NCBI RefSeq assembly: GCF_003858395.1
Contig: NZ_QWEV01000005.1
Location: 3,906,001 to 3,970,000, forward strand
DNA from: Acidipila sp. EB88
Lineage (GTDB): Bacteria; Acidobacteriota; Terriglobia; Terriglobales; Acidobacteriaceae
Reading direction: 5' to 3'
Length of the DNA: 64,000 nucleotides
Position 1 is the first letter of the stretch; the number at the start of each line of letters is the position of its first letter. The position numbers and the translations under genes are program-made. Below are positions 63,940 to 64,000 of the stretch, piece after piece. The notes beneath the pieces were generated by a model. The model saw only the letters and a list, made by a program, of their open reading frames with translations. It was not told the DNA's origin and did no database searches.

Positions 63940-64000
63940 ATGGCAGATGCGACCCAACCGGAGCGGATGGTGGAGCCCTGGCTGCGCAACACCCTGTCGG
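63940..64000 (+). CDS. Probable DinB-family protein, N-terminal fragment (runs off window)
   Basis: Only 20 codons are present (MADATQPERMVEPWLRNTLS). The sequence EPWLRNTLS resembles the N-terminus of DinB/YfiT-like four-helix-bundle proteins, but that is a tentative match. A TAGAAT hexamer (63927-63932) ends seven bases before ATG 63940, and there is no ribosome site, so the mRNA may be leaderless. An in-frame ATG at 63931 is the alternative start. It follows the binding protein gene after 29 bases. Confidence 0.45.
   Translation, partial: MADATQPERMVEPWLRNTLS

Overview
The window is GC-rich, densely coded bacterial chromosome. Gram-negative envelope genes (complete ADP-heptose pathway, Wza-like exporter, exported proteins), VWFA-related and DUF255 proteins, a fused alpha/beta E1 dehydrogenase and a bacillithiol-type BshA together suggest an acidobacterium of the Terriglobia/Acidobacteriaceae type. 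That assignment is inference from gene content, not a database match. No phage, insertion sequence, CRISPR array or rRNA was seen; the only RNA gene found is tRNA-Val(UAC).

Layout. 1-2.5 kb: 3' end of acetate kinase, a GT4 glycosyltransferase and a small membrane protein. 2.7-16.9 kb: a complex I operon in the order A, C, D, orf, E, F, G, H, J, K, L, M, N, with a good promoter in front and a strong terminator behind; nuoB and nuoI are absent. 16.9-20.8 kb (minus strand): a two-gene ABC exporter and the F0 genes atpZ-atpI-atpB-atpE. 20.9-30.3 kb: lysS, a beta-propeller diguanylate cyclase, a YmdB-type phosphoesterase, an Rrf2 regulator facing a Rieske protein, a frameshifted small gene and the fused 2-oxoacid dehydrogenase E1. 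30.4-38.1 kb: MscS channel, DUF255 protein, VWFA-related protein, a nucleotide-sugar dehydrogenase and AlaC aminotransferase.

38.1-52.4 kb is a surface-polysaccharide region. HldE, GmhA, GmhB and HldD make ADP-L-glycero-beta-D-manno-heptose, with a GT9 heptosyltransferase-like enzyme beside them. A plant-like GDP-mannose 3,5-epimerase and UDP-glucose dehydrogenase supply further sugars. A Wzz/BY-kinase, a Wza-like exporter, a Wzy-like polymerase and an unknown exported protein form the assembly machinery, probably transcribed from a promoter about 460 bases upstream of the first gene. 52.7-64 kb: tRNA-Val, a ChbG-type deacetylase, a frameshifted bshA, a LytS-type kinase, ribA, the gap-pgk-tpiA glycolytic cluster, a P-loop kinase, an osmoprotectant-type ABC importer and the start of a probable DinB-family gene.

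Points most worth a second look: complex I without NuoB/NuoI in the cluster; two single-base frameshifts (bshA and a small zinc-ribbon/membrane gene); a triosephosphate isomerase whose best ribosome site precedes an ATC codon; identical extended -10 elements at identical distance before ymdB and gap; several start codons 6-7 bases after a -10 hexamer (possible leaderless mRNAs); stop codons sitting in hairpin loops; and the GDP-mannose 3,5-epimerase in a bacterial exopolysaccharide locus.
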